64,000 nucleotides of DNA from Paenibacillus sp. HW567 (GTDB taxonomy: Bacteria; Bacillota; Bacilli; Paenibacillales; Paenibacillaceae), in the NCBI RefSeq assembly GCF_000374185.1, contig NZ_KB910518.1:2427687-2491686 (forward strand), written 5' to 3'. Under the pieces are notes generated by a model. That model was not told the origin of the DNA, did not search any database, and saw only the letters and a program-made list of their open reading frames with translations. Each line of letters begins with the position of its first letter. The stretch's first letter is position 1. Of the stretch, positions 49,102 to 58,446 are shown in pieces. The position numbers were made by a program, and so were the translations under genes.

Positions 49102-50016
49102 GTGAATTCAAAAAAACCGCCCGTTCCCGTCCCGCTCTTAATGCTGATTGGAATTGTGGCTATTTCTTTTTCTTCTATATTTATTAAATGGTCAGCGGCT
49201 CCGGCCTCGGTTCAGGGCATGTACCGGCTGCTCTTTACTTCACTCCTGATGCTGCCTTTTGCCCGTCCCTACAGTGGAGCAGCTTATGCCCTGCGCCGGA
49301 AGGACTGGCTGCTGCTGGGATGCTCTGGAATGATGCTGGCGCTGCATTTTCTGCTGTGGATGGGCTCGCTGAAGTATACCTCCGTAGCCAGTTCAACGAT
49401 GATTATGGCGCTGGAGCCGGTATTTATTATGCTGGGCGCATACATACTGTATAAGGAACGGAATACATCTGCGGCCATATTGGGCCTCGCAATCGCAATC
49501 TTCGGGGTTGTCTTTATAGGCTGGGGGGATATTGGACTGTCCCCGGATAATGTAAAAGGCGATCTGCTGTCCATTGGCGGAACCGTTGCGGTGGCCGTTC
49601 ATATGCTGATTGGGCAAAAGCTTGTGTCCCGTATGCCTTCCTATCTGTACAGTCTAATCGTCTTTATCTCGGCAGTGCTGGTATTTGCCATCTACAATTT
49701 ACTGTCCGGCATTCCGTTTTTTGTTTATCCGGCGCGTGAGTGGGGCATCTTTATTCTGCTCGCTGTTGTACCGACGGTATTCGGCCACATTTTGTTTAAT
49801 TGGCTGCTGCAGTATGCTTCGGCGACTACAGTTTCGATGAACATTCTGGGCGAGCCTGTAGGAGCAAGCATTTTGGCATTTCTACTGCTGGGTGAAGCGC
49901 TGACCGGGCTGCAGTGGACCGGCGGCGTGCTGGTGATGGGCGGTCTGGCCGTCTATTTATTTGCTGGAAGAAAAAAAGCCGCAAGGGCAAAGGAAGCCCT
50001 TCATAACGCATCATAA
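49102..50016 (+). CDS. EamA-family DMT transporter
   Basis: Membrane protein of 304 residues with ten hydrophobic segments and two EamA repeats (about 12-140 and 155-290). It begins with KPPVPVPLLMLIGIVAISFSS and includes ALEPVFIMLGAYILYKERNT in the first repeat and ILGEPVGASILAFLLLGEAL in the second, both normal family segments. It probably exports amino acids or metabolites. Start GTG 49102 follows AAAGGAACC. Substrate unknown. Confidence 0.87.
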   Translation: MNSKKPPVPVPLLMLIGIVAISFSSIFIKWSAAPASVQGMYRLLFTSLLMLPFARPYSGAAYALRRKDWLLLGCSGMMLALHFLLWMGSLKYTSVASSTMIMALEPVFIMLGAYILYKERNTSAAILGLAIAIFGVVFIGWGDIGLSPDNVKGDLLSIGGTVAVAVHMLIGQKLVSRMPSYLYSLIVFISAVLVFAIYNLLSGIPFFVYPAREWGIFILLAVVPTVFGHILFNWLLQYASATTVSMNILGEPVGASILAFLLLGEALTGLQWTGGVLVMGGLAVYLFAGRKKAARAKEALHNAS

Positions 50017-50050
50017 CAGAGATTTTGACTAGAAAAAGGGGCTTAATCGA

Positions 50051-50881
50051 ATGAATGAACATGATCCGAATCGGGAAGTCAACCAAAGCGCAGTTCCCTC
50101 CAGTGAAGAGCTGTGGAACGAGGATACATATGCTGCCTGGACAAGCCGCTTTGGCACACCTTCCGAGGCTGCAGCAAAGCTTGTGAAGGAGCCTGTGGTC
50201 AAGCTGTTCCCGCTCGGCGGTTACCTTGGCGAAGTCAGAGGTACAAAGATAATGAATCTCATGGGTTCAAACGGGATGAAAGCCGTAGCGCTGAGTCTGC
50301 TGGGAGCGCGGGTAACCGTCGCTGATTTCTCGGAAGCCAACGCCCGGTATGCAGGCGAGCTGGCAGCGGCAGCGGGAGTTCAGCTTGATTATCTGGTCTC
50401 GGATGTCTTGAAGCTGCCGCAAGAGCTGCTGGACGGCTCATACGACATCGTATTTGCAGAAATGGGGATTGTGCATTATTTTACGGACCTGGCTCCGTTC
50501 ATGGATATCGCATACCGGCTGCTGGCAGCCGGCGGGAGGTTCGTGCTGCGTGATTTCCATCCGGTCACGACCAAGCTGATCACCTCGAAGGGAACGACAG
50601 CAAAAGTCCGCAAGCATAAGGTGAGCGGTGATTATTTTGACACGGCGCTGGAGGAGAAGAAGGTTTCATATTCGAAGTATTTACCCTTGCCAGATTCAAT
50701 CGCGGAAGATGTAAAACACAGTGTCGTATACTGGCGCCGCTGGACGCTGGGTGAGATCGTAACGGCAGCAGCGCGCAGCGGACTTGTGATCCGCGAATTG
50801 GCCGAGGAGCCGAATCTGTCTTCCGACGTGTACGACAAAGGAATTCCCAAGACATTCGTCCTGGTGGCGGAGAAAAAGTAG
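50051..50881 (+). CDS. Class I SAM-dependent methyltransferase
   Basis: Methyltransferase of 276 residues. The SAM-binding region (about residues 60-95) contains IMNLMGSNGMKAVALSLLGA followed by VTVADFSEANARYAGEL with the acidic ribose ligand; FAEMGIVHYFTDL is the post-II region. The opening (EELWNEDTYAAWTSRFGTPSE) resembles the Methyltransf_11-type proteins of Paenibacillus. Small-molecule target not known. ATG follows AAAAAGGGGC. The following terminator ends the unit. Confidence 0.85.
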   Translation: MNEHDPNREVNQSAVPSSEELWNEDTYAAWTSRFGTPSEAAAKLVKEPVVKLFPLGGYLGEVRGTKIMNLMGSNGMKAVALSLLGARVTVADFSEANARYAGELAAAAGVQLDYLVSDVLKLPQELLDGSYDIVFAEMGIVHYFTDLAPFMDIAYRLLAAGGRFVLRDFHPVTTKLITSKGTTAKVRKHKVSGDYFDTALEEKKVSYSKYLPLPDSIAEDVKHSVVYWRRWTLGEIVTAAARSGLVIRELAEEPNLSSDVYDKGIPKTFVLVAEKK

Positions 50882-50920
50882 TTTGTTAATCAAACGGTAT
50901 AGCCTGTGGCGCTTGTTCAG

Positions 50921-50949
50921 CGGCCACTTGAGGCTGTGCCGTTTTTTTT
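50921..50949 (+). terminator. Terminator between convergent genes
   Basis: CGGCCAC pairs with GTGCCG (one bulge), then a run of eight T. It serves the methyltransferase gene; the LysR gene ends at 50961 on the other strand. Confidence 0.7.
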
Positions 50950-50960
50950 GTGTCCATTGC

Positions 50961-51857
50961 TTATTCCTCTGTCACACCTTGGGCCGCCAGATTCACAAAA
51001 GCCTGCTGCAAGGGAGTCAAGGCAGAATCCTTCCGCCAAGCGAGCACAAAATCGCCATGATCCGGCTGCACTCCCGGCAGCTCCGCATAGGATAAGCTCC
51101 CGGCTGCCACTTCTTCCATAATTCCCGCCTTGGAGAAGAGCGCGATCCCTCCGCCTTCACGAAGTATTCTCTTCACCGCCTCCGGCGAGTTCAGCACCGC
51201 ATGTCCCCACACTTTTACCCCGTTCCGCTGCGCCCATTGATCGGCAAGCCTCTGCAGGGAAGAGGACGGTTCATGCTGAAGCCAGGGCTCAAGGACGAGT
51301 TGCTCCGCTGTTAAATCATGAATCTCTGCGAACGGGTGGCTAGGGGCGAAGACCAGTACAGCTTCATCCCGCAGGATGCTTTGTGTATGGAATGAACCGT
51401 CCTGACCAGCCGCGCTATGTAAAGCCGCCAGCGGAATTTCTCTGCCCCGCAGCCGTTCGCGTATAACATCCTCAGGCTGAACCGAGAGGGAGATGTCCAG
51501 GTCCGGATATTGAAGGGTGAATTGCGCGAATGTTTTTGGCAGAAGATATGTACCGGGTATATAGCTTGCCTCCAGATGCAGATTGCCTGAGGAGAGGGAG
51601 GAGTACTGCTTGATGCTGCGCTCTGCCTCGGCTGTTAATGCCACAATTTTGGCCGCGTATTGATAAAGAGTCCGTCCGGCGTCAGTAAGGAGCACCCGAC
51701 CGCTGCGGAACTGAAACAGGGGAGTTCCCAGCTCGGCCTCCAGACTTTTCATATGGAACGATACTGTCGGCTGTTTCAGTCCCATTTCAGCGGCGACATC
51801 GGTTACTTTTTTATATTTTTCAATCAGGACTATGATCTGTAATTTAACAATGTTCAT
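50961..51857 (-). CDS. LysR-family transcriptional regulator
   Basis: Regulator of 298 residues. The N-terminal helix-turn-helix (about 1-60) reads VTDVAAEMGLKQPTVSFHMK followed by LEAELGTPLFQFR; the C-terminal ligand-binding domain covers about 90-290. It resembles the CysB/CidR-like branch in general form only. It faces away from pstS; no target gene is obvious. The start ATG follows GGAGGTAAAG on the minus strand. Confidence 0.86.
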   Translation of the reverse strand: MNIVKLQIIVLIEKYKKVTDVAAEMGLKQPTVSFHMKSLEAELGTPLFQFRSGRVLLTDAGRTLYQYAAKIVALTAEAERSIKQYSSLSSGNLHLEASYIPGTYLLPKTFAQFTLQYPDLDISLSVQPEDVIRERLRGREIPLAALHSAAGQDGSFHTQSILRDEAVLVFAPSHPFAEIHDLTAEQLVLEPWLQHEPSSSLQRLADQWAQRNGVKVWGHAVLNSPEAVKRILREGGGIALFSKAGIMEEVAAGSLSYAELPGVQPDHGDFVLAWRKDSALTPLQQAFVNLAAQGVTEE

Positions 51858-52145
51858 ACTTTACCTCCGGCAAATAGGGAATCGTTAACAAATAGTATTC
51901 TCAATATAGATTATATCTATATAAATATACATTTTCTATTATGTTTTTTATCTTTTATTTTACAAACATAAGAATTTACCCTGACGAACGGGCTCTAGAA
52001 TAAGAAGAGTCAGATGTGACATGAACACAGTCTGATGCTTCCAAAGGTGAGTTTTGTACGAACAGAGAACATGTAGCAGACACTCACAAAACATAGCAGA
52101 TGCAGCAGCAAATGCTATACAAAACACTCAGGAGGAGACAAAAAA
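51858..52145. other. Intergenic region between the LysR gene and pstS
   Basis: An AT-rich stretch of about 110 bases (51880-51990) holds promoters for both directions. TTTACA at 51959 and TTTACC at 51975 recall PhoP half-sites but are not at the usual 11-base spacing. A long 5' leader for pstS (from about 52020) has the direct words ACTCACAAAAC and ACAAAACACTCAG near 52086 and 52119. Confidence 0.4.
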
Positions 52146-53102
52146 ATGCAATTCAGAAAATCGTGGGTCATGGCTTTGGCGTTAACTGGTGTAGTAGCAC
52201 TTTCAGCATGCGGTAACAACGGGGGAAATAATGCAGCAACCAATAACGGAGGAAATGCGGCTGCCACAACTGCTCCAACAGAAGCAAGCAGCGGCTCGGA
52301 TCTAACCGGATCTATTCTGGCTTCAGGCTCTACAGCACTGCAACCGCTCGTTGAGCAAGTAGCTGAGAAATTCATGGAAAAGAACTCAGGCGTGGACATT
52401 CAGGTTCAAGGCGGAGGCAGCGGCACTGGTCTTACTCAAGTAGCTGAGAAGCAAGTGGATATCGGTAACTCCGATGTGTTTGCCGAAGAAAAGCTGAAGG
52501 ATGCCGATGCTGATAAAGCAAAAGCGCTCGTTGACCACCAGGTAGCGGTTGTAGCGATTGCAGCAGTTACTCACCCGGATGCAGGCGTAGATACTTTGAC
52601 CAAACAACAGCTTATCGACATCTTCACTGGTAAAGTGACGAACTGGAAAGAAGTTGGCGGCAAGGACCAAAAGATCCAGATCATCAACCGTCCAAGCAGC
52701 TCCGGTACACGCGCTACCTTTGAAAACTTTGCACTTGGCACCAAAACAGAAGATTTGCAAGGTTCCATCCAAGAGGATTCTTCCGGTACGGTTAAGAAAA
52801 TGATCGGCGAAACTCCGGGAGCTATCGGTTACCTCGCACTGTCCTATCTGGACTCTTCTGTAAAAACATTGAAGTATGACGGTGTTGAACCTTCCGTTGA
52901 CAATGTAATCGCTGGTAAATATCCAGTATGGGCTTACGAGCACATGTACACTAACGGCGAACCTAATGCACAAGTAAAAGCATTCCTTGACTACTTCATG
53001 ACTGATGAAGTACAAACAGGCGACGTAGTGGATCTGGGATACATTGCAGCTTCGCAAATGCAGGTTTCCCGTGATGTAGCAGGTAAAGTTACCACTAAGT
53101 AA
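52146..53102 (+). CDS. pstS: Phosphate-binding lipoprotein PstS
   Basis: Lipoprotein of 318 residues. Signal sequence with lipobox LSAC (about residue 21), then an Asn/Gly/Ala-rich linker. The mature part (PstS fold) has GSILASGSTALQPLVEQVAE and the phosphate-binding segments GGGSGTGLTQVA (about 97) and NRPSSSGTRATFENF (about 182). It captures phosphate for the PstCAB importer. ATG follows AGGAGGAG. A stem-loop after the gene probably sets its excess over the other subunits. Confidence 0.95.
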   Translation: MQFRKSWVMALALTGVVALSACGNNGGNNAATNNGGNAAATTAPTEASSGSDLTGSILASGSTALQPLVEQVAEKFMEKNSGVDIQVQGGGSGTGLTQVAEKQVDIGNSDVFAEEKLKDADADKAKALVDHQVAVVAIAAVTHPDAGVDTLTKQQLIDIFTGKVTNWKEVGGKDQKIQIINRPSSSGTRATFENFALGTKTEDLQGSIQEDSSGTVKKMIGETPGAIGYLALSYLDSSVKTLKYDGVEPSVDNVIAGKYPVWAYEHMYTNGEPNAQVKAFLDYFMTDEVQTGDVVDLGYIAASQMQVSRDVAGKVTTK

Positions 53103-53150
53103 TTCATTTGCAACATCCAAACAAATCATTCATTAGAACATCATGTGATT

Positions 53151-53178
53151 AGAGGCGGAATTCTTCTGCCTCTCTTTT
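53151..53178 (+). terminator. Intercistronic attenuator after pstS
   Basis: AGAGGC(G)GAA and TTC(T)GCCTCT form a stem with a short T-run, between pstS and pstC. Some readthrough is expected, since pstC has no clear promoter of its own. Confidence 0.75.
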
Positions 53179-53197
53179 CACTTTAGAAAGAGGGAGC

Positions 53198-54103
53198 ATG
53201 TTGACGGTAAAACCAAAGAAAACGCGGATCGAAAAACATCATATAGAGGATTTCATTGGACGTTCATATATGTCCTTTTGTGTGCTGCTATTGATTGTAA
53301 TCATTGTATCAATGGTTTATTTTGTAGCGTCCAAGGGGATTTCGACCTTTACCAGCGGCGACATCAAGATCACAGATTTCTTGTTCGGAACAAAATGGTC
53401 GCCTGAAGGAGATACCCCTTCTTATGGAGCCTTCCCTTTTATTGCCGGGTCATTTCTGGTTACGCTGCTCGCAGCGCTTATCGCAAGTCCGCTTAGTCTC
53501 TGCGCCGCTCTGTTCATGACCGAAATTGTACCGGGCTGGGGCAAAAAGCTGCTGCAGCCGGTTATTGAATTGCTGTCGGGAATTCCATCCGTTGTTTACG
53601 GCTTCGTGGGACTCAGCGTTATTGTTCCCTTTCTGCGCAATACGTTCCCTGGTCAGGGCATCGGGGTTGCTGCAGGCGCGCTTGTCTTGTCGGTTATGAT
53701 TCTGCCGACTATTACAAGCGTGGCTGCAGACGCGCTGGCTTCTTTGCCGCAAAACTTAAAAGAGTCCTCCTTTGCGCTCGGTGCCACTCGGTGGCAGACA
53801 ATCTCCCGGGTGATTCTCCCGACAACCTTCCCGGCGATTATGACGGGGATTGTTCTGGGGATGGCCCGCGCCTTCGGTGAAGCCCTTGCTGTACAGATGG
53901 TTATCGGGAATGCGCCTTTCGTTCCGCGGTCGCTCTTTGAGTCGGCCTCGACCCTGACCAGTGTCATTACGCTGGGCATGGGGAACACTACGATGGGCTC
54001 GCCGCATAATAATGCGCTGTGGAGCATGGCACTGGTTCTTATGTTGATGACCTTTGTATTCGTCCTCCTCGTAAGAATGCTCGAAAGGAGAAATAAAATA
54101 TGA
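53198..54103 (+). CDS. pstC: Phosphate ABC transporter permease PstC
   Basis: Membrane permease of 301 residues with six hydrophobic segments. LLSGIPSVVYGFVGL (about 126-140) and the EAA-type loop ESSFALGATRWQTISRVILP are typical of PstC. The start is TTG 53198, with AGAGGGAGC before it; its ATGA overlaps pstA. Confidence 0.94.
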   Translation: MLTVKPKKTRIEKHHIEDFIGRSYMSFCVLLLIVIIVSMVYFVASKGISTFTSGDIKITDFLFGTKWSPEGDTPSYGAFPFIAGSFLVTLLAALIASPLSLCAALFMTEIVPGWGKKLLQPVIELLSGIPSVVYGFVGLSVIVPFLRNTFPGQGIGVAAGALVLSVMILPTITSVAADALASLPQNLKESSFALGATRWQTISRVILPTTFPAIMTGIVLGMARAFGEALAVQMVIGNAPFVPRSLFESASTLTSVITLGMGNTTMGSPHNNALWSMALVLMLMTFVFVLLVRMLERRNKI

Positions 54104-54996
54104 AGCCGAGAACCGCAGATAAAATAGCCACAGGCCTGATCGTATTTTTCGCATTACTTATTGTAGCCATTCTCGTTGGATTGCTCGGATACATTATCAT
54201 CCGCGGCTTCAGCCATATCAGTTGGGATTTCCTGACTTCAGCACCGCAAAAGATCCGTGCAGGCGGAGGGATTGGGCCGCAGTTGTTCAACTCCATTTTC
54301 CTGCTGGTGCTGACTTTGATCATTACGGTACCGCTTGGACTTGGCGCGGGAATTTTCATGGCGGAGTATGCCCGTCCCGGCAAGCTTACGAATTTCATCC
54401 GTCTGATCGTGGAGGTATTATCATCTTTCCCTTCAATTATCGTCGGTTTGTTCGGGCTCTTGTTAATTGTCAATTATTTTGATCTTGGCTTCTCCTTGAT
54501 CTCCGGCGCACTTGCGCTTACCTTCTTCAACCTGCCGCTGATGGTGCGGATCACGGAGCAGGCGTTCCGCACGGTGCCGAAGCAGCAGAAGGAAGCGGGT
54601 TTTGCCCTTGGATTGTCCAAATGGAAAATCGTGACCACCGTGCTGCTTCCGGTAGCCTTGCCTACAATTATCACCGGTACGATCCTGTCCGCAGGCCGTG
54701 TCTTCGGTGAAGCGGCTGCGCTCATGTTCACGGCGGGTATGAGCAGCCCGCGCCTCGATTTCTCGAATTGGAATCCGCTCAGCCCTTCTTCGCCGCTGAA
54801 CCCTTTCCGTCCGGCGGAAACGCTGGCGGTGCATATCTGGAAGGTCAACAGCGAAGGCTTGGCGCCTGACGCCGCACAAATCGCAGCCGGAGCTTCGGCG
54901 GTGCTTGTGATTACCGTACTGATTTTCAATCTGGCGGCGCGTTATTTCGGCAGATTCATCTACCGCAAGCTCACGGCTTCCAAAAGAATGAGCTAA
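54100..54996 (+). CDS. pstA: Phosphate ABC transporter permease PstA
   Basis: Second permease, 298 residues, with six hydrophobic segments. VEVLSSFPSIIVGLFGLLL and the loop EAGFALGLSKWKIVTTVLLP are characteristic. Overlaps pstC by ATGA, so it is translated with it. Confidence 0.94.
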   Translation: MKPRTADKIATGLIVFFALLIVAILVGLLGYIIIRGFSHISWDFLTSAPQKIRAGGGIGPQLFNSIFLLVLTLIITVPLGLGAGIFMAEYARPGKLTNFIRLIVEVLSSFPSIIVGLFGLLLIVNYFDLGFSLISGALALTFFNLPLMVRITEQAFRTVPKQQKEAGFALGLSKWKIVTTVLLPVALPTIITGTILSAGRVFGEAAALMFTAGMSSPRLDFSNWNPLSPSSPLNPFRPAETLAVHIWKVNSEGLAPDAAQIAAGASAVLVITVLIFNLAARYFGRFIYRKLTASKRMS

Positions 54997-55032
54997 ACCA
55001 AGAATACGATAGATCAATAGGAGGAGTATGAG

Positions 55033-55809
55033 ATGGGTATTGCAGAACCAATGGTGCGCGAATCTTTTCAAACGGAGAATCTAAGTATATTTTACGGCAC
55101 ATATGAGGCAGTGAAGGGGATCAGCCTTCCTTTTGCCCAGAATACGGTTACAGCGCTAATCGGGCCTTCCGGCTGCGGCAAATCGACATTTCTCCGCTCG
55201 CTGAACCGGATGAACGACGAAATCTCCGGCTCGACAACGAAGGGGAGCATCTGGATTGACGGCGTAGACATTAACGCATCCGGTACAGATGTCATCAGAC
55301 TGCGGCAAAAGATCGGCATGGTCTGGCAGAAGCCCAACCCGTTCTATAAGTCCATCTACGACAATATCGCCTTTGGGCCGAAATATCACGGCATTAAAGG
55401 CAAAAAAGCGCTGGATGAAATCGTTGAGAGCAGCCTGCGCCGCGCCGCCTTGTGGGATGAGGTCAAGGACCGGCTGAAGGATTCGGCGCTGGCCCTCTCC
55501 GGCGGACAACAGCAGCGGCTGTGCATCGCACGGGCTTTATCGGTTAATCCGCAGATTCTGCTTCTGGATGAGCCGGCTTCGGCGCTGGACCCGGTATCCA
55601 CAGGTAAAGTTGAAGAGCTGATTAAGGAACTCAAAGAGGAACTGCGGATCGTAATCGTTACCCACAACATGCAGCAAGCGGCGCGCATCTCAGATTATAC
55701 GGCATACTTTTACCTGGGCTCGCTTGTAGAATATGATAAGACGGAGAAGGTCTTCAGCAATCCTGAGAATCAAATGACTCAAGAGTATATCATGGGCCGC
55801 TTCGGCTGA
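55033..55809 (+). CDS. pstB: Phosphate ABC transporter ATPase PstB
   Basis: ATPase of 258 residues. Walker [21 protein letters not shown] (the PstB form, about 37-56), Q-loop MVWQKPNPF, signature [16 protein letters not shown], Walker [16 protein letters not shown] and switch [15 protein letters not shown] VTHNMQQA. Completes pstSCAB. The usual phoU gene does not follow. ATG 55033 follows AGGAGGAG. Confidence 0.95.
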   Translation: MGIAEPMVRESFQTENLSIFYGTYEAVKGISLPFAQNTVTALIGPSGCGKSTFLRSLNRMNDEISGSTTKGSIWIDGVDINASGTDVIRLRQKIGMVWQKPNPFYKSIYDNIAFGPKYHGIKGKKALDEIVESSLRRAALWDEVKDRLKDSALALSGGQQQRLCIARALSVNPQILLLDEPASALDPVSTGKVEELIKELKEELRIVIVTHNMQQAARISDYTAYFYLGSLVEYDKTEKVFSNPENQMTQEYIMGRFG

Positions 55810-55819
55810 TTAGCAGAAT

Positions 55820-55854
55820 AAATATGGTTCCTCCTATTGGGAGGGACCATATTT
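55820..55854 (+). terminator. Terminator of pstSCAB
   Basis: AAATATGGT(T)CCTCC and GGGAGG(G)ACCATATTT form a long stem with a TATT loop; the tail is weakly T-rich. Confidence 0.75.
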
Positions 55855-55929
55855 GCTTGTTAAGGGACAATCCAATTTATCAAACGTATTGACATCACAT
55901 GGATTGAATAATATAATCTAAATTAAATC

Positions 55930-55943
55930 TAACTATTTAGTTA
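55930..55943. promoter_or_regulatory. Candidate operator of the TetR regulator (own gene)
   Basis: TAACTA, TT, TAGTTA is a perfect 14-base palindrome immediately upstream of the ribosome site of the TetR gene. A near copy lies before the ABC exporter at 56651-56664, so both transcripts may be repressed by the same protein. Confidence 0.6.
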
Positions 55944-55960
55944 TAAAGGAGGCGGAAATA

Positions 55961-56620
55961 ATCGCACCCACAGAGAATAAGAAAAGTTCAAGGACTTACG
56001 ATGCAACCCGTACCAAAGGAAGCATCCTTGACGCTGCGGAAGAGGTATTTGCCGAGCTGGGTTACTCGGCAGCGCGGATTGATGTTATCGCTAAGGCTTC
56101 CGGGTATAACAAAAGCCTGATCTATCAGTATTTTGGCGACAAGCTGGGGCTATACACAGAAGTAGTCAAACGAGCCGACCAGCTAAGCAATCAGGTTACA
56201 GGAGCCGCAATCGCCGATTTGTTGAAGAACCGGAGCCTGGTAACGGACCCGGCAGTATTTCAGCAGTTTCTTGAAACGCTGACCCGTGAAACCTATGAAT
56301 TTCTTTTGGAGAACCCGCGTTATCTGAAAATTATGTTCTGGGAGGCTGCGGAAGATTGGAAGACATGGAATCAGATTACGTATCGCCCAGACGATATTAC
56401 TCAGTTGCATGAGCTGGCTGTAGCCGCCAAGCAGAATGGAATTCTCCGGCAGGATTTCGATCCGGCAATTTTTCCGCTGCTGATTATAAATGTGACGACG
56501 ACGACCCTTCAGTCATTATCCCGGTATGAAAATGTGCTGGGTAAGCTAGAATCACATCAGCTAATTGATCAGACGGCGAAATTCGTAATTCATGGTATTA
56601 TGGAGCCATCTTTGCTCTAG
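55961..56620 (+). CDS. TetR-family regulator with a non-standard start codon
   Basis: Regulator of 219 residues. The N-terminal helix-turn-helix is intact (TRTKGSILDAAEEVFAELGY, then SAARIDVIAKASGYNKSLIYQYFGDK), and the C-terminal ligand domain runs to the stop at 56620. No in-frame ATG, GTG or TTG lies before the domain; the next candidate, TTG 56219, would cut it off. A strong AAGGAGG (55946-55952) is followed after 8 bases by ATC 55961 (or after 5 by ATA 55958), so translation probably starts there. The gene sits between two palindromes and before an ABC exporter it likely represses. A mutated start is the alternative. Confidence 0.75.
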   Translation: MAPTENKKSSRTYDATRTKGSILDAAEEVFAELGYSAARIDVIAKASGYNKSLIYQYFGDKLGLYTEVVKRADQLSNQVTGAAIADLLKNRSLVTDPAVFQQFLETLTRETYEFLLENPRYLKIMFWEAAEDWKTWNQITYRPDDITQLHELAVAAKQNGILRQDFDPAIFPLLIINVTTTTLQSLSRYENVLGKLESHQLIDQTAKFVIHGIMEPSLL

Positions 56621-56650
56621 AAGATGGCCGTTTTTTTCAACATTTATAAA

Positions 56651-56664
56651 TAACTAGTTAGTTT
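56651..56664. promoter_or_regulatory. Candidate TetR operator of the ABC exporter
   Basis: TAACTA, GT, TAGTTT matches the palindrome at 55930-55943 in 13 of 14 symmetric positions (spacer excluded), and lies 21 bases before the ABC gene start, overlapping the expected promoter. Confidence 0.6.
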
Positions 56665-56684
56665 AATCGAAGGAGAGAATAAAG

Positions 56685-57611
56685 ATGAGTGCTGTTATCC
56701 AGACGGAAGAACTAACCAAGAAATATGGGAACAATCAAGCTGTTGACGGGCTCTCCCTTCATGTTGGCAAAGGGGAGCTTTACGGATTTCTAGGGCTGAA
56801 CGGCGCGGGCAAAACAACAACAATACGTATGCTTTTGGGGATGATCCGGCCGGATTCCGGCTCTTCCTATTTATTCGGGCAACGTGTAGATGCTGGCAGT
56901 CATAAGCTATGGGGAGATGTTGGATATATGGTGGAAACACCCTACTCATATCCTGAACTTACCGTTCGGGAGAACCTGGAGATTATCCGTCGTCTTCGCG
57001 GAATAACTGATCCCAGTGCTGTTAATAACACAATGGACAAGCTCCAGCTAACGGTCTACCGGGACCGCAAGGCCGGTAATCTGTCACTTGGCAATAGGCA
57101 GAGGCTTGGGTTGGCCAAAGCTTTGCTGCACAATCCGCAAGTACTGATTCTGGATGAGCCGACGAACGGACTTGATCCTGCGGGGATTGCTGAAATCCGG
57201 CAACTGCTACGCGAGCTTGCGCTCAACTACGGTGTGACGATTTTCATCTCCAGCCATATTCTGGGCGAAATTGTAAAGCTGACAACACGAATCGGAATTA
57301 TTCACCAGGGCAGACTGCTGCAGGAGAGCGATATGAGTGAACTGCAGCATGTCTTACAAAAACGTTTGGTTGTGAAGACCCGTGATTCTGAAGCGGCCCG
57401 CTTAAAGCTGCTGCAGGAAGGCTACCAGCCGAAGATAACCGATGATAGGCTGCTGTTGATCTCTGATCAGCATGCGATAGAGAATCCAGACCACATTGCC
57501 AATCTGTTGGTAAATGCGCATGTGCCGCCTATCCAGTTGAATGTAGAGGAAGAGGATCTGGAAGCTTATTTTCTCAGAAGAATTGAGAACGAAGGGAGAA
57601 ACGATCAATGA
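56685..57611 (+). CDS. ABC transporter ATP-binding protein (BcrA-like)
   Basis: ATPase of 308 residues. Walker A GLNGAGKTTTIRM (about 40), a variant signature LSLGNRQRLGLAKAL (about 135), Walker B VLILDEPTNGLDPAG and switch FISSHILGE. The C-terminal extension (about 225-308) is of the kind seen in bacitracin/antibiotic exporters such as BcrA and in lantibiotic immunity ATPases. ATG 56685 follows GAAGGAGAG. The permease gene overlaps its end (ATGA). Repressed presumably by the TetR gene upstream. Substrate unknown. Confidence 0.9.
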   Translation: MSAVIQTEELTKKYGNNQAVDGLSLHVGKGELYGFLGLNGAGKTTTIRMLLGMIRPDSGSSYLFGQRVDAGSHKLWGDVGYMVETPYSYPELTVRENLEIIRRLRGITDPSAVNNTMDKLQLTVYRDRKAGNLSLGNRQRLGLAKALLHNPQVLILDEPTNGLDPAGIAEIRQLLRELALNYGVTIFISSHILGEIVKLTTRIGIIHQGRLLQESDMSELQHVLQKRLVVKTRDSEAARLKLLQEGYQPKITDDRLLLISDQHAIENPDHIANLLVNAHVPPIQLNVEEEDLEAYFLRRIENEGRNDQ

Positions 57612-58354
57612 ATCGGCTGATAACGGCAATATGGGCAGAGGGTTTGAAAATTCGGCGCTCCAGGCTGCTTTGGATTTCACTGAGTGTAAGCATTCTGCTG
57701 CCAATTATGCTGGGGCTTGTCTTTTCCGGCTCAATTGGTTCCCAGAACAACCGTGGAGGCCTATTGGATTCGATGGGGTTCATGGAGGAGCTTGGTTTTG
57801 TAGTTTCGATTGGAGGGATGATTGGATTTGGGTTTGTATTCAGTTGGATATTTGGCCGGGAGTACTCCGACGGCACGGTAAAAGATTTGCTGGCGCTTCC
57901 GCTTTCGCGTTACGGAGTGGCTGCTGCTAAATTAATCGTTGCCACAGTTTGGTGTGTGGCTCTGGCATTGATTCTCTTCGGTGTTGGCGGCATGGCCGGA
58001 TGGTTGGTCGGGCTGAAGGATTGGAGCCTTGAGATCATTGTCCAGAGCTTCGAGAGGTATGTTTTGCTCGCTCTTATGACCATTTGCTTAAGTATCCCCG
58101 TTGCCTGGATCGCCAGCGTTGGGCGCGGATATCTGTCGCCACTCGGGTTTATTGTGTTAACCATAGTAATCACTCAGCTTGGCGGAGGAATGGGAATTGC
58201 ACAATACATTCCTTGGGCAGTCCCAGGGCTCCTCAGCGGCGCTTCAGGAGAAGTGGACCATCTGCAGCCGGTTAGTCTTATCCTTCCATATTTGACCGGA
58301 GGCATTGGCATTGCAGGTACACTGGCTTGGTGGCGGTATGCCAATCATTCGTAA
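57608..58354 (+). CDS. ABC transporter permease (BcrB-like)
   Basis: Membrane subunit of 248 residues with six hydrophobic segments. It begins MNRLITAIWAEGLKIRRSRLLWISLSV (split: MNRLITAIWAEGLKIRRS and RLLWIS), the form of ABC-2 permeases with BcrA-like ATPases. It is translated with the ATPase through an ATGA overlap. No second permease follows. Confidence 0.85.
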   Translation: MNRLITAIWAEGLKIRRSRLLWISLSVSILLPIMLGLVFSGSIGSQNNRGGLLDSMGFMEELGFVVSIGGMIGFGFVFSWIFGREYSDGTVKDLLALPLSRYGVAAAKLIVATVWCVALALILFGVGGMAGWLVGLKDWSLEIIVQSFERYVLLALMTICLSIPVAWIASVGRGYLSPLGFIVLTIVITQLGGGMGIAQYIPWAVPGLLSGASGEVDHLQPVSLILPYLTGGIGIAGTLAWWRYANHS

Positions 58355-58446
58355 GTACAATAAGTAAATGATCATTACAGGAACAGGTGATGGATGCCTA
58401 AACAGTAATCAAATTTGAATTCAGCTCCTAAAACATGTACAATCAT

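Noticed and set aside
51955..51985. PhoP box upstream of pstS
   Set aside because: TTTACA and TTTACC are present but not at the 11-base spacing of PhoP repeats; phosphate control is likely on known grounds but the box cannot be shown.
52386..53129. Minus-strand frame of 247 codons over pstS
   Set aside because: Antisense shadow of a confident pstS gene with no recognisable product.
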